Part shown: piece by piece, positions 52,183 to 61,741 of the stretch
Layout: each line of letters opens with the position of its first letter
Position numbering within the stretch: position 1 is the first letter of the stretch
Source of the DNA: Arthrobacter caoxuetaonis
Lineage (GTDB): Bacteria; Actinomycetota; Actinomycetes; Actinomycetales; Micrococcaceae
Reading direction: 5' to 3'
Length of the DNA stretch: 64,000 bases
Assembly: GCF_023921125.1 (NCBI RefSeq)
Contig: NZ_CP099466.1
Coordinates: forward strand, 930,001-994,000
Translations under genes and position numbers: made by a program
Notes under the pieces: model-generated
What the model was told of the DNA's origin: nothing
What the model saw: only the letters and a program-made list of their open reading frames with translations
Databases searched by the model: none

Positions 52183-53388
52183 GTGCAGACGACCCCACTA
52201 AGCAGTTCACCCGTTCCTTCGATCCGGGGAAGTGTTGCGCCGATTCTCAGCGATCTCATCGAGTTCCGGCGGGACCTGCACTCGCATCCGGAACTCTCGC
52301 ACAAGGAATTCCGCACCACCGACCGGATTATCGAAGCGCTGGAGGGCGCCGGCCTGCAGCCCAAGCGGCTGGAGAACACGGGAGCCTACGTTGACATTGG
52401 TGACGGCCCGGTCCGCCTGGCGCTGCGGGCCGACATCGATGCGCTCCCGGTCCTGGAAGAGACCGGTCTGCCCTATGCCTCGGTAAATACCGGGATTGCG
52501 CATGCCTGCGGTCATGACATCCACACCACGGTGATGGTGGGAGCGGCGAAAGTCCTGGCCCGGCTGGAAACCCAGGGCTCACTGGGCGGGCGGATCCGGG
52601 TCATCTTCCAGCCGGCCGAGGAAGTGATGCCGGGCGGGGCGCTCTCCGTCATCGAGCAGGGCATCCTCGAGGGAGTGCCGCGCATCCTGGCGCTGCACTG
52701 CGACCCGAGGGTCGACGTCGGCCAGGTCGGTACCCGTATTGGTGCCATCACCTCGGCATCAGACACGATCCGGATCGAACTCTCCGGGCAGGGCGGCCAC
52801 ACCTCCCGTCCGCATCTGACCCAGGACCTGGTCTTTGCGCTGGGCCAGATTGCAGTCGGCGTCCCGGCGGTGCTCTCCCGCAGGATTGATGTCCGCAGCG
52901 GAGTCTCCGTGGTCTGGGGGCAGATCCACGCAGGCTCGGCACCCAATGCGATCCCGGGCCACGGGTTCATGGCGGGGACCATGCGCTGCCTCGACGCCGA
53001 AGCCTGGCACGCGGCAGGAAAGCTGCTCGACGACGTCGTGCGGGAAATTGCCGCGCCCTACGGAGTCCAGGTGTCCCTGGAACACACCCGCGGCGTGCCG
53101 CCGGTCATCAACGCCGAAGCTGAGACAGGGCTCATTGAGGCGTCTGCCCGGGCTGAACTGGGTGAAGATTCAGTGGTCCTGACGCCGCAGTCCATGGGCG
53201 GCGAGGATTTCGCCTGGATGACGCAGGAAGTCCCCGGAGCCATGATGCGCCTTGGTACCCGTACCCCGGGAGGGGAAACCTACGACCTGCACCGCGGGGA
53301 CTACAACCCTGATGAACTCTCCATCAGCTGCGGCGTTTCGGTCATGGCCGCGGCGGCAGTGCGTGCGGCCCGGGGCCTGCGGCACTAG
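52183..53388 (+). CDS. M20-family amidohydrolase
   Basis: A 401-residue metal-dependent amidohydrolase (M20D; IAA-amino acid/hippurate hydrolase-like). Landmarks: RRDLHSHPELSHKE near residue 33, the Cys-His metal motif HACGHDIHTT near 110, the general base in QPAEEVMPGG near 145, and GGEDFAWM near 343. It hydrolyses N-acyl amino acids or related amides; the substrate is unknown. GTG 52183 is chosen from the promoter position; TTG 52165 is the longer option. Confidence 0.87.
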   Translation: MQTTPLSSSPVPSIRGSVAPILSDLIEFRRDLHSHPELSHKEFRTTDRIIEALEGAGLQPKRLENTGAYVDIGDGPVRLALRADIDALPVLEETGLPYASVNTGIAHACGHDIHTTVMVGAAKVLARLETQGSLGGRIRVIFQPAEEVMPGGALSVIEQGILEGVPRILALHCDPRVDVGQVGTRIGAITSASDTIRIELSGQGGHTSRPHLTQDLVFALGQIAVGVPAVLSRRIDVRSGVSVVWGQIHAGSAPNAIPGHGFMAGTMRCLDAEAWHAAGKLLDDVVREIAAPYGVQVSLEHTRGVPPVINAEAETGLIEASARAELGEDSVVLTPQSMGGEDFAWMTQEVPGAMMRLGTRTPGGETYDLHRGDYNPDELSISCGVSVMAAAAVRAARGLRH

Positions 53389-53433
53389 GCAATGCCCGGT
53401 CCGGCAGCCCTTCAGCAGGCCGTTATTGATAAC

Positions 53434-53451
53434 AACATGTAAACAAATGTT
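53434..53451. promoter_or_regulatory. Inverted repeat upstream of the nucleoside importer
   Basis: AACAT-gtaaacaa-ATGTT lies 171 bp before the BMP lipoprotein start in a locally AT-rich patch. It is a candidate operator for the importer operon. Confidence 0.3.
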
Positions 53452-53621
53452 CCCCGAGTCACGATTCTGCCTTCCCAAGGGCCGATGTGCCGCTAAGGTT
53501 AGGTCTTGCTGCGCTCATGAGGTAAGGGGCGCACACCACGCGCCTGCGCGAAAGGCCATTCGCACCGAACGGCTGTGCTGCAGACTTCTCGGGTGGATCC
53601 CATTTCTTTTCTGGAGGAACA

Positions 53622-54740
53622 TTGAAGAATTTCCCGCGCAGCTTTAAGCGCAATGCCGGTGTATCCGCCGCCATGCTGGGCGCGTCCGCGCTTCTGCTGG
53701 CCGGCTGCGGTGCAGCTCCGGAGGAAGACACCGCCTCTTCCGATGCCGCCAGCGGCAGCGCAAGCAGCGACTTCCTGGCCTGCATGGTTTCCGACTCCGG
53801 TGGATTCGATGACCGCTCGTTCAACCAGTCCGGCTTTGAGGGCCTGAAGGCTGCAGAAACCGACCTCGGCATTCAGATCAAGACCGCTGAGTCCCAGTCG
53901 GAGACCGACTTCGGACCGAACCTGGATTCCATGGTCGTCCAGAACGGCTGTGACATCACGGTCACCGTCGGCTTCCTCCTGGCCGACGCCACCCAGGAAG
54001 TGGCAGCAGCCAACCCTGACAGCCACTTCGCCATCATCGATGACAACTCCATCGAGCTGGATAACGTCAAGCCGATCATCTACGACACGGCCCAGGCTGC
54101 CTTCCTCGCCGGCTATGTAGCTGCCGGGACGTCCGAGACGGGCAAGGTCGCCACCTACGGCGGCATCAACATCCCGACCGTGACCATCTTCATGGACGGC
54201 TTCGCTGACGGCGTTGCCTACTACAACGAAGAGAACGGCGCCAACGTCGAGGTCCTCGGCTGGAACAAGGCCGAGCAGACCGGTTCCTTCATCGGTGACT
54301 TCACCAACACCGGTGCCGGCAAGACCACCACCGAAAACTTCATCAACGAAGGCGCTGACATCATCATGCCGGTTGCCGGTCCGGTTGGTACCGGCACCCT
54401 CGATGCAGTTGTCGAAGCCAACGCAGGCGGCGGCAACAACAAGGTCATCTGGGTCGACTCCGACGGCTTCGAGACTGCCGGCAACGGCAAGGAGTTCATC
54501 CTGACCTCCGTCATGAAGCTCATGGGCGAGGCCGTTGAAGAGGTCATCTCCACCGACGTGGACGGCAACTTCGACTCCACCCCGTACATCGGCACCCTGG
54601 AGAACGGCGGCGTTACCCTGGCTCCGTACCACGACCAGGAAGACGCTGTTCCGGCCGATGTCAAGACTGCCGTTGACGAAATCAAGCAGAAGATCATCGA
54701 CGGCGAAATCACCGTAGAATCCGCAGCCAGCCCCAAGTAA
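53622..54740 (+). CDS. BMP-family nucleoside-binding lipoprotein
   Basis: A 372-residue substrate-binding lipoprotein of the basic-membrane-protein (BMP/Med) family, relatives of which capture purine and pyrimidine nucleosides. It has a signal peptide with lipobox LAGC near residue 29, a Ser/Ala-rich linker, then DSGGFDDRSFNQSGFEGL near 68, characteristic of BMP, and GWNKAEQTGSF near 222. TTG 53622 has a strong GGAGG 4 nt upstream. The operon continues with an ATPase, two permeases, cdd and deoA, after a hairpin that may reduce downstream transcription. Confidence 0.92.
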   Translation: MKNFPRSFKRNAGVSAAMLGASALLLAGCGAAPEEDTASSDAASGSASSDFLACMVSDSGGFDDRSFNQSGFEGLKAAETDLGIQIKTAESQSETDFGPNLDSMVVQNGCDITVTVGFLLADATQEVAAANPDSHFAIIDDNSIELDNVKPIIYDTAQAAFLAGYVAAGTSETGKVATYGGINIPTVTIFMDGFADGVAYYNEENGANVEVLGWNKAEQTGSFIGDFTNTGAGKTTTENFINEGADIIMPVAGPVGTGTLDAVVEANAGGGNNKVIWVDSDGFETAGNGKEFILTSVMKLMGEAVEEVISTDVDGNFDSTPYIGTLENGGVTLAPYHDQEDAVPADVKTAVDEIKQKIIDGEITVESAASPK

Positions 54741-54759
54741 CAGGGGCAGGCAGCTTCCA

Positions 54760-54806
54760 GAACCGCCGTTCGTCCGGATGTACAGCAGCCGGGCGGACGG
54801 CGGTTC
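54760..54806 (+). terminator. Hairpin between the binding protein and ATPase genes
   Basis: An 18-bp stem with a few wobble pairs (GAACCGCCGTTCGTCCGG against CCGGGCGGACGGCGGTTC) followed by GTTCTGTTCC. It probably makes the abundant binding protein from a shorter, more frequent transcript. Confidence 0.7.
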
Positions 54807-54875
54807 GTTCTGTTCCGGGTAACCTTCCAACTGGGGGTACCCAAACACTTAGACACAAACAGATTGGTTGGGGTT

Positions 54876-56420
54876 GTGAAACTCGAACTCAAAGGCATCA
54901 CCAAGCGCTTCGGCACCTTGGTTGCCAACGACCACATTGACCTGGTCATCGAGCCGGGACAGGTACACAGCCTTCTCGGTGAAAACGGGGCGGGCAAGTC
55001 AACGCTGATGAACGTCCTGTACGGCCTTTATGAACCGACAGAGGGCGAAATCCTGATCAACGGCAAACCCGTTGTCTTCTCAGGCCCGGGTGATGCCATG
55101 GCTGCCGGAATCGGCATGGTGCACCAGCACTTCATGCTGGTACCCGTCTTTACCGTCGCCGAGAATGTCGCCCTGGGCAATGAGAGCACCAAGGTCGCCG
55201 GTGCCCTCAACCTGGACACCACCCGTGCCCGCATCCGCGAGATTTCAAACCAGTACGGGTTCGACGTCGACCCGGACGCCGTGGTCGAGGACCTGCCGGT
55301 TGGCGTGCAGCAGCGCGTGGAGATCATCAAGGCACTGATCCGGGACGCCGAAGTCCTGATCCTCGATGAGCCCACCGCCGTGCTCACTCCGCGCGAGACC
55401 GACGAACTGCTGGCGATCATGCGCCAGCTGTGCGACGACGGCAAATCCGTGGTGTTCATTTCCCACAAACTGCGCGAAGTCAAAGCCGTCTCCGATGTCA
55501 TTACGGTGATCCGGCGCGGCAAGGTCGTCGGCGATGCCGCGCCCGGCGCGTCCACTACGGAGCTGGCCTCCATGATGGTTGGCCGCTCTGTCAGCCTCAA
55601 CCTGCAGAAGGAACCGGCGCAGCCGGGAGCAGCCACCTTCCAGGTCCGCGATCTGGTGGTGCTTTCCGACACCGGCCAGGCAGTGGTAGACCATCTGAGC
55701 TTCGAGATCTGCAAGGGTGAGATCCTCGCCATTGCCGGTGTCCAGGGCAACGGCCAGACCGAACTGACCGAGGCCATCATGGGCCTGCAGGAGCACGTGA
55801 CGGGCTCGATCCAGCTGGACGGCGAAGAACTGGTGGGCAAGCGGGTCGCCCAGATCATCGACGCAGGCGTGGGCTTCGTGCCCGAGGACCGCAGCGTGGA
55901 CGGGCTGGTCGGGCCCTTCACCGTGGCGGAGAACCTGGTCCTGAACCGCTACAACAAGGCTCCCTTCGCCAAGGGACTGTCCATGCGTCCTGCGGTGGTG
56001 GCGGCCAACGCTGCGGAAAAGATCGACGAGTTCGATATCCGTACGCAGTCAGCCGAAGCCGCCGCCGGGACACTGTCCGGCGGCAACCAGCAGAAGGTTG
56101 TCATGGCGCGGGAGCTTTCACGCCCGCTGTCGCTGTTCATCGCCTCCCAGCCGACGCGCGGCGTCGATGTGGGGTCCATCGAGTTCCTGCACAAGCGCAT
56201 CATTGCCGAGCGCGACGGCGGAACGCCGGTCATGATCGTCTCCACCGAACTGGACGAAGTCCTGGAGCTGGCAGACCGGATCGCCGTGCTGTACAGCGGC
56301 AAGCTCATGGGCATTGTCCCGAGCAACACCTCGCGCGATGTCCTGGGCCTGATGATGGCAGGCATGCGCGCCGAAGACGCACTTTCGCAGCAGAGCGAGA
56401 ACGAGGGAGGGGCGCAGTGA
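54876..56420 (+). CDS. Nucleoside ABC importer, ATP-binding protein
   Basis: A 514-residue protein with two ABC domains, as in BMP-dependent nucleoside importers. Domain 1: Walker [13 protein letters not shown] near residue 37, Q-loop VHQHFMLVP, Walker [12 protein letters not shown] near 160. Domain 2: Walker A is degenerate ([12 protein letters not shown] near 290), signature [14 protein letters not shown] near 395. GTG 54876 is used for lack of a better start; its ribosome site is weak. It overlaps the next gene by 4 bases. Confidence 0.92.
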   Translation: MKLELKGITKRFGTLVANDHIDLVIEPGQVHSLLGENGAGKSTLMNVLYGLYEPTEGEILINGKPVVFSGPGDAMAAGIGMVHQHFMLVPVFTVAENVALGNESTKVAGALNLDTTRARIREISNQYGFDVDPDAVVEDLPVGVQQRVEIIKALIRDAEVLILDEPTAVLTPRETDELLAIMRQLCDDGKSVVFISHKLREVKAVSDVITVIRRGKVVGDAAPGASTTELASMMVGRSVSLNLQKEPAQPGAATFQVRDLVVLSDTGQAVVDHLSFEICKGEILAIAGVQGNGQTELTEAIMGLQEHVTGSIQLDGEELVGKRVAQIIDAGVGFVPEDRSVDGLVGPFTVAENLVLNRYNKAPFAKGLSMRPAVVAANAAEKIDEFDIRTQSAEAAAGTLSGGNQQKVVMARELSRPLSLFIASQPTRGVDVGSIEFLHKRIIAERDGGTPVMIVSTELDEVLELADRIAVLYSGKLMGIVPSNTSRDVLGLMMAGMRAEDALSQQSENEGGAQ

Positions 56421-57784
56421 GCCCGGAAGAAGCACACAGGCAGCAGGGCGATCCAGCCCACCGGAAAGAGGAGGCGGCAGCTGAAGAAACCCGCCTGCTG
56501 ACCTCTGCCGAGACCGCGGGCGGAGCAATGCCGCCACCCGCAGTGCCGGTGCCGGCCTCCGAACTCCGTCCCGAGGAAGCCCAGGAGTCCCTCCTGCGCC
56601 GCATCGTGACCGGGAACGCCCTGGTCTCCGTCCTGTCCGTGCTGATGGCACTGGTCGTGGGCGGCCTGCTGATTGCCCTGACCGACGAGGACGTTGCGAA
56701 GGCATCGGCCTACTTCTTCTCCCGGCCGTCGGACCTGTTCGCCGCGGCCTGGTCAGCAGCTTCGGGAGCCTACGTTGCCCTCTTCCAGGGATCGGTCTTC
56801 AATAACGAGGCCGAAACCTTCTCCCGGATGATCTACCCGCTGACCCAGACGCTGACGGTGGCGACTCCGCTGATCTGCGCCGGACTCGGCGTCGCACTGG
56901 CGTTCCGCGCCGGGCTGTTCAACATCGGTGCGCAGGGCCAGATCATCATCGGAGCAACCCTGGCGGCCTGGGTTGGCTTTACCTGGCACCTGCCGGTAGG
57001 CCTGCACCTGCTGCTCGTTGTGATTGCCGGTGCGCTTGGCGGTGCCATCTGGGGCGGCATAGCGGGCCTGCTCAAGGCCCGAACCGGCGCGCACGAGGTC
57101 ATCGTGACCATCATGCTGAACTACATCGCGATCCAGCTGGTGCTCTTCCTGCTCACCACGCCCGGATTCCAGCGCCCGGGCTCCACCAACCCGATCAGCC
57201 CGCAGGTGGATGATTCCGCCATGTTCCCGCCCCTGCTGGGCAGCGGATTCCGCCTCCACTGGGGTTTCATCATGGCCATTGCCGCCACGGTCTTCATCTG
57301 GTGGCTGCTGAACCGCTCCACGGTCGGCTTTGAGCTTCGCGCCGTTGGTGCGAACCCCGCTGCAGCCCGGAACGCAGGCATCAACACGACCAAGGGCTAC
57401 GTGATCGTGATGCTGATCGCCGGTGCGCTTGCCGGCCTTGCCGGCGTTGCACAGGTCTCCGGCACCGAGCGCGTCCTGACCTCCGGTGTTGCGGCCAGCT
57501 TTGGCTTCGACGCCATCACAGTCGCACTCCTGGGACGTTCCACCCCGTGGGGCACCTTTGCCGCCGGCCTGCTCTTCGGCGCCTTCCGTGCCGGAGGCGT
57601 CACGATGCAGACCAGTACGGGAACCAACATCGACATTGTGCTGGTGGTCCAGTCACTGATCGTCCTCTTCATTGCCGCGCCGCCGCTGGTCCGGTCCATC
57701 TTCAGGATCCCGCCGCCCGGGGCGTTCAAGACGTCCGGCAAGCGCACGACCAAAAACGCCGATGCAGGGCAAGGAGCATCATGA
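56417..57784 (+). CDS. Nucleoside ABC importer, permease 1
   Basis: A 455-residue permease. The first 60 residues are a hydrophilic, Glu/Ala/Pro-rich extension; then about ten hydrophobic segments follow, with [18 protein letters not shown] near 165 and the conserved [20 protein letters not shown] near 312 that couples to the ATPase. GTG 56417 overlaps the ATPase stop. Related to NupB/RnsC-type nucleoside permeases. Confidence 0.9.
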   Translation: MSPEEAHRQQGDPAHRKEEAAAEETRLLTSAETAGGAMPPPAVPVPASELRPEEAQESLLRRIVTGNALVSVLSVLMALVVGGLLIALTDEDVAKASAYFFSRPSDLFAAAWSAASGAYVALFQGSVFNNEAETFSRMIYPLTQTLTVATPLICAGLGVALAFRAGLFNIGAQGQIIIGATLAAWVGFTWHLPVGLHLLLVVIAGALGGAIWGGIAGLLKARTGAHEVIVTIMLNYIAIQLVLFLLTTPGFQRPGSTNPISPQVDDSAMFPPLLGSGFRLHWGFIMAIAATVFIWWLLNRSTVGFELRAVGANPAAARNAGINTTKGYVIVMLIAGALAGLAGVAQVSGTERVLTSGVAASFGFDAITVALLGRSTPWGTFAAGLLFGAFRAGGVTMQTSTGTNIDIVLVVQSLIVLFIAAPPLVRSIFRIPPPGAFKTSGKRTTKNADAGQGAS

Positions 57785-59070
57785 GCACCGCAACAACTCT
57801 TTCCCCGGCCGGCCAGCCGGCAGACGTCCAGATCATCCGCAGCTGGAAAACACCCATCCTGCTCGGCATCCTCGCCCTGATTGGCTTCATCGTCTTTGGG
57901 CTCGGAGCGCCGTCCACTGACGTGACCTTCCGGTTGACGGAGGGGGACTCAGCGTTCCCGCTGCCAGACGTCGTGGTCTCCGCTCCGGTCCTCGGGTGGA
58001 TCGCTTCCGTGGTCCTGCTGGCCTCGGCAGCGTATGCGTTTGTCCTGGTCAGCCGCTACCAGCACATCCCAGGATGGCTGATTGCCGTGTTCGCGGTGTT
58101 CTTCGTCGCTGCATTCCTTACCTGGGCGGTGGGCAGTGCCCGCAGCCCCAGCGTCGCGCTCTACGGCCTGCTGGCAGGTTCCTTCGTCCTTGCGTTCCCG
58201 CTGATCTTCGGTTCGCTGTCCGGCGTGCTGTGTGAACGCTCGGGTGTGGTGAACATTGCGATCGAAGGCCAGCTGCTCTTCGGCGCCTTTGCCGCTGCGG
58301 TGGCAGGCTCGCTCTCACGCAACGCCTTTGTGGGCCTGTTCGCGGCAGCCATTGCCGGCGTGCTGGTCTCGCTGGTCCTCGCCGTGTTCAGCATCAAATA
58401 CATCGTGAACCAGGTGATCGTCGGCGTCGTGCTGAACGTGCTGGTGTCCGGCCTGACCGGATTCCTCTTCTCCACCGTGCTGAGCGCCGACTCCGCGAAG
58501 TGGAACTCGCCGCCCCGCCTGGAGTCGATTCCCATCCCGCTGCTGTCCGACATTCCGATCCTGGGCCCGATCCTCTTCGACCAGTCCATCATCGGCTACC
58601 TGATGTACGTGGCCGTGGCCGCCGTCTACTTCGGCCTTTTCCATACCAAGTGGGGCCTGCGCACCCGTGCCGTGGGCGAGCACCCCAAGGCTGCAGACAC
58701 CCTGGGCGTGAACGTGAACCGGACCCGCTTCTGGAACGTCCTGCTGGCAGGTGCCGTGGCCGGAGTCGGCGGTGCGTTCTTCACCCTCGTATCGGTGTCC
58801 TCCTTCAACCGGGACATGACGTCCGGCCAGGGCTACATCGCTCTTGCTGCGCTGATCCTGGGCCGCTGGAACCCGATCGGCGCACTGTTCGCGGCACTGC
58901 TGTTCGGCTTCGCGTCGAACCTGCAGTCGGTGCTGAGCCTCCTGGGCACACCCGTCCCGAACCAGTTCCTGGCCATGCTGCCCTACGTGGTGACCATCTT
59001 CGCCGTCGCCGGCGTGGTAGGTAAGTCCCGGGGACCGGCAGCAAGCGGCATACCGTACATCAAGGGCTGA
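57781..59070 (+). CDS. Nucleoside ABC importer, permease 2
   Basis: A 429-residue permease with about ten to twelve hydrophobic segments. CERSGVVNIAIEGQLLFGAF near 150 and VGEHPKAADTLGVNVNRTRF near 300 are the permease signatures. The ATG overlaps the stop of permease 1 (ATGA). Compared with permease 1 it has extra N-terminal hydrophobic segments. Related to NupC/RnsD. Confidence 0.91.
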   Translation: MSTATTLSPAGQPADVQIIRSWKTPILLGILALIGFIVFGLGAPSTDVTFRLTEGDSAFPLPDVVVSAPVLGWIASVVLLASAAYAFVLVSRYQHIPGWLIAVFAVFFVAAFLTWAVGSARSPSVALYGLLAGSFVLAFPLIFGSLSGVLCERSGVVNIAIEGQLLFGAFAAAVAGSLSRNAFVGLFAAAIAGVLVSLVLAVFSIKYIVNQVIVGVVLNVLVSGLTGFLFSTVLSADSAKWNSPPRLESIPIPLLSDIPILGPILFDQSIIGYLMYVAVAAVYFGLFHTKWGLRTRAVGEHPKAADTLGVNVNRTRFWNVLLAGAVAGVGGAFFTLVSVSSFNRDMTSGQGYIALAALILGRWNPIGALFAALLFGFASNLQSVLSLLGTPVPNQFLAMLPYVVTIFAVAGVVGKSRGPAASGIPYIKG

Positions 59071-59089
59071 GAAGCCCGAAAGGAAAACA

Positions 59090-59524
59090 ATGAATGCAGA
59101 AGCAGGCATCCCTGCCCACGCACCGGCCGACGTCGACTGGGCCGTCCTACAGGACGCTGCCCGCGAGGCCATGGCCCACGCCTATGTTCCGTACTCCCGT
59201 TATCCGGTGGGTGCCGCGGCATTGACCGACGACGGCCGGATCGTCTCGGGCTGCAACATCGAGAACGCTTCCTACGGCCTGACGCTGTGTGCCGAGTGCT
59301 CCATGATCAGCCAGCTCAACATGACCGGCGGAGGCCGCCTGGTGGCCTTCACCTGTGTAGACGGCCAGGGCCAGACCCTGATGCCGTGCGGCCGCTGCCG
59401 CCAGCTGCTGTACGAATTCCGTGCCCCGGGCATGCAGCTGCTGACCGTAAGCGGAATCAGGACCATGGATGAAGTGCTGCCGGACGCCTTCGGGCCGCAG
59501 CACCTGGAAGAGGCAGGCAAATGA
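59090..59524 (+). CDS. cdd: Cytidine deaminase
   Basis: A 144-residue homotetrameric-type deaminase that converts (deoxy)cytidine to (deoxy)uridine. Zinc ligands and the catalytic Glu are in TLCAECSMI near residue 65 and PCGRCRQLL near 101. It follows the permease by 19 bp and overlaps deoA by 4 bases, so imported pyrimidine nucleosides are processed at once. Ribosome site AAAGGAAA. Confidence 0.95.
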   Translation: MNAEAGIPAHAPADVDWAVLQDAAREAMAHAYVPYSRYPVGAAALTDDGRIVSGCNIENASYGLTLCAECSMISQLNMTGGGRLVAFTCVDGQGQTLMPCGRCRQLLYEFRAPGMQLLTVSGIRTMDEVLPDAFGPQHLEEAGK

Positions 59525-60807
59525 GTTCCGAGAAGTTCGACACCGTAGACATCATCCGGACCAAGCGGGACCGGGGAACACTCTCCCCGGAACAGATCGA
59601 CTGGACGATCGACGCCTACACCCGCGGCGCCATTGCCGATGAGCAGATGGCGGCCCTGAACATGGCGATCCTGCTCAACGGCATGAACCGGGAGGAAATC
59701 TCCCGCTGGACCGCAGCCATGATTGCCTCGGGGGAGCGGATGGACTTCTCTTCCCTGGGCAAACCGACCTCGGACAAGCACTCCACCGGCGGCGTGGGGG
59801 ACAAGATCACCTTGCCGCTGGCTCCGCTGGTAGCGGTCTTCGGGGTTGCCGTTCCGCAGCTCTCCGGCCGCGGCCTGGGCCACACCGGCGGAACGCTGGA
59901 TAAGCTCGAAGCCATTCCCGGCTGGCGTGCCGCCCTAAGCAACGACGAAATGATGGCACAGCTGGCCGACGTGGGCGCCGTGATCTGCGCAGCCGGTGCC
60001 GGGCTGGCACCTGCGGACAAGAAGCTCTATGCACTGCGCGACGTCACGGGAACGGTTGAAGCCATTCCGCTGATCGCGTCCTCGATCATGAGCAAGAAGA
60101 TCGCCGAAGGCACCGGGTCGCTGGTGCTGGACGTCAAGGTCGGCTCCGGCGCCTTCATGAAGAACCTGGACGACGCCCGGGAACTGGCCCGCACCATGGT
60201 CACACTCGGTAAAGATGCAGGCGTGAACACCGTGGCCTTGCTCACGAACATGGCCACGCCGCTGGGCCTTACCGCTGGCAACGCCATCGAGGTGGAGGAA
60301 TCGGTGGAGGTCCTCGCCGGCGGCGGCCCGTCCGACGTCGTCGAACTGACGGTGGCACTGGCGCGTGAAATGCTCACCGCTGCCGGGCAGCCCGACGCCG
60401 ATCCCGAGGCCGCGCTGAAGGACGGGCGTGCCATGGACGTCTGGCGCCGGATGATCAAGGCGCAGGGCGGCGACCCGGATGCTGCCCTTCCGGTGGCCAA
60501 GGAGTCCGAGACGATCCTGGCATCGGCTGACGGAGTGCTCACGGAGCTCGATGCCCTTGCCGTCGGCGTCGCAGCCTGGCGGCTCGGTGCCGGCCGGGCC
60601 CGGAAGGAAGACGCGGTCCAGCTCGGAGCCGGAGTGCGGCTGCACGCCAAGCCCGGTGACACGGTCAAGGCCGGGACGCCGCTGATGACCCTGCTGACGG
60701 ACACCCCGGAGAAGTTCGACCGGGCCAAGGAAGTGCTGGCGGACGCCGCCACGATTTCCCCGGCCGCCGGTGCCGTCGCACCGCTGATCCTCGACCGGAT
60801 CAGCTAG
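59521..60807 (+). CDS. deoA: Thymidine phosphorylase
   Basis: A 428-residue pyrimidine-nucleoside phosphorylase that releases base and (deoxy)ribose-1-phosphate. The family signature SGRGLGHTGGTLDKLE lies near residue 118 and the phosphate site KHSTGGVGDKITLPLA near 85; the C-terminal lobe has the barrel-sandwich motif near 385. Starts in an ATGA overlap with cdd. It is the last gene of the importer operon, followed by a 56-bp palindrome. Confidence 0.95.
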   Translation: MSSEKFDTVDIIRTKRDRGTLSPEQIDWTIDAYTRGAIADEQMAALNMAILLNGMNREEISRWTAAMIASGERMDFSSLGKPTSDKHSTGGVGDKITLPLAPLVAVFGVAVPQLSGRGLGHTGGTLDKLEAIPGWRAALSNDEMMAQLADVGAVICAAGAGLAPADKKLYALRDVTGTVEAIPLIASSIMSKKIAEGTGSLVLDVKVGSGAFMKNLDDARELARTMVTLGKDAGVNTVALLTNMATPLGLTAGNAIEVEESVEVLAGGGPSDVVELTVALAREMLTAAGQPDADPEAALKDGRAMDVWRRMIKAQGGDPDAALPVAKESETILASADGVLTELDALAVGVAAWRLGAGRARKEDAVQLGAGVRLHAKPGDTVKAGTPLMTLLTDTPEKFDRAKEVLADAATISPAAGAVAPLILDRIS

Positions 60808-60826
60808 GTCCCGCACCTGCCCTCAC

Positions 60827-60882
60827 CGAGATGACAGAAACTGCCCGTATGAGCTCTCATACGGGCAGTTTCTGCTATCTCG
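60827..60882. repeat. 56-bp near-perfect palindrome after deoA
   Basis: A 19-bp perfect stem (CAGAAACTGCCCGTATGAG and its complement) around a 2-nt centre, extended on both sides by CGAGAT/ATCTCG with one 2-nt mismatch. It may be the deoA terminator, but there is no T-run on either side, and it is longer and more symmetrical than the other terminators here. It could be a REP-like element. Confidence 0.85.
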
Positions 60883-61007
60883 AGGGGGAAGGAGGGAGAA
60901 AGAGCCTCCGGGTTTCCAACGGGACCTTTAGGGGGTCCTGCGCAGTTCCTCAGGGGAACTCCGGGGTCATACCCGATCGCGGGCACCCTTTCGGAAGTGG
61001 CATCGTT

Positions 61008-61025
61008 GTAGATACAGATATCTAC
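61008..61025. promoter_or_regulatory. Inverted repeat just upstream of dedA
   Basis: GTAGATA-caga-TATCTAC, 17 bp before the TTG start and directly ahead of the GAGGAG ribosome site. It could be an operator overlapping the -10 region. Confidence 0.4.
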
Positions 61026-61042
61026 CCGAGGAGTGCCGCCCA

Positions 61043-61708
61043 TTGGACGTTCTTAACGCCGTAATGGACAACATCAACGAATTCGTCCTGGCCTACTCAG
61101 GGGATCCCTGGGTCTATTTGGTGCTCTTCGCCTGTTGCCTGCTGGACGGATTCTTTCCCCCCATCCCCAGCGAATCACTCGTGGTCGGGCTGGCCGCACT
61201 CGTGTTCCTGGACGGCGGACCGAACGTCTGGCTGATCGCCGTCTCAGCCGCAGCCGGCGCCTTCATCGGCGATAACATCGCCTACGCCCTGGGCCGGACA
61301 CTGCGCGCTGACAGGTTCGGCTGGATGCGCGGGCCACGGATGCAGCGTGGCTTCGTGTGGGCAGGACGTGAGTTAGAGAAACGGGCTGTGTCCCTGATCC
61401 TGATCGCACGGTTCATCCCCGTGGGCCGGGTGGTGGTGAACCTGACCGCAGGAGCCACCCGCTTCCCGCGGCGGATGTTCGTGGCACTGACGGGCATGTC
61501 AGCGATTCTGTGGGCGGCCTACTCCGTGGCCATCGGCGCCCTCGCGGGGGCCTGGTTCAAGGAGAACCACCTGCTCGCCGTCGTCGTGGCCGTCGCCGTC
61601 GCGCTGGTCCTGGGCCTGATCATCGACCGGATCATCGCCAAACTCCGCGGACCGACTCCTATCCGCACCAGCCAGCCGCTGGAAGAGAGCGTCAGCTCCG
61701 AGCCTTAA
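61043..61708 (+). CDS. DedA-family membrane protein
   Basis: A 221-residue membrane protein. The family signatures are FFPPIPSESLVV near residue 37, GAFIGDNIAYALGR near 75, and RFIPVGRVVVNLTAGATRFP near 120, which contains the R-F-x-P-x-x-R motif of the VTT fold. DedA proteins are proposed to flip undecaprenyl phosphate or phospholipids and to help proton-motive-force and drug tolerance. TTG 61043 has GAGGAG 9 nt upstream. Confidence 0.9.
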   Translation: MDVLNAVMDNINEFVLAYSGDPWVYLVLFACCLLDGFFPPIPSESLVVGLAALVFLDGGPNVWLIAVSAAAGAFIGDNIAYALGRTLRADRFGWMRGPRMQRGFVWAGRELEKRAVSLILIARFIPVGRVVVNLTAGATRFPRRMFVALTGMSAILWAAYSVAIGALAGAWFKENHLLAVVVAVAVALVLGLIIDRIIAKLRGPTPIRTSQPLEESVSSEP

Positions 61709-61729
61709 GCGCGCCCGGTAACCCTCACG

Positions 61730-61735
61730 TAGAGT
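61730..61735 (+). promoter_or_regulatory. -10 box (TAGAGT) for add, leaderless
   Basis: TAGAGT ends 6 nt before the GTG at 61742. Confidence 0.4.
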
Positions 61736-61741
61736 TGGCAT

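Noticed and set aside
60804..61064. Short open frames on both strands around the palindrome after deoA
   Set aside because: They are mirror images caused by the palindrome, have no good ribosome site, and end inside dedA or deoA flanks.
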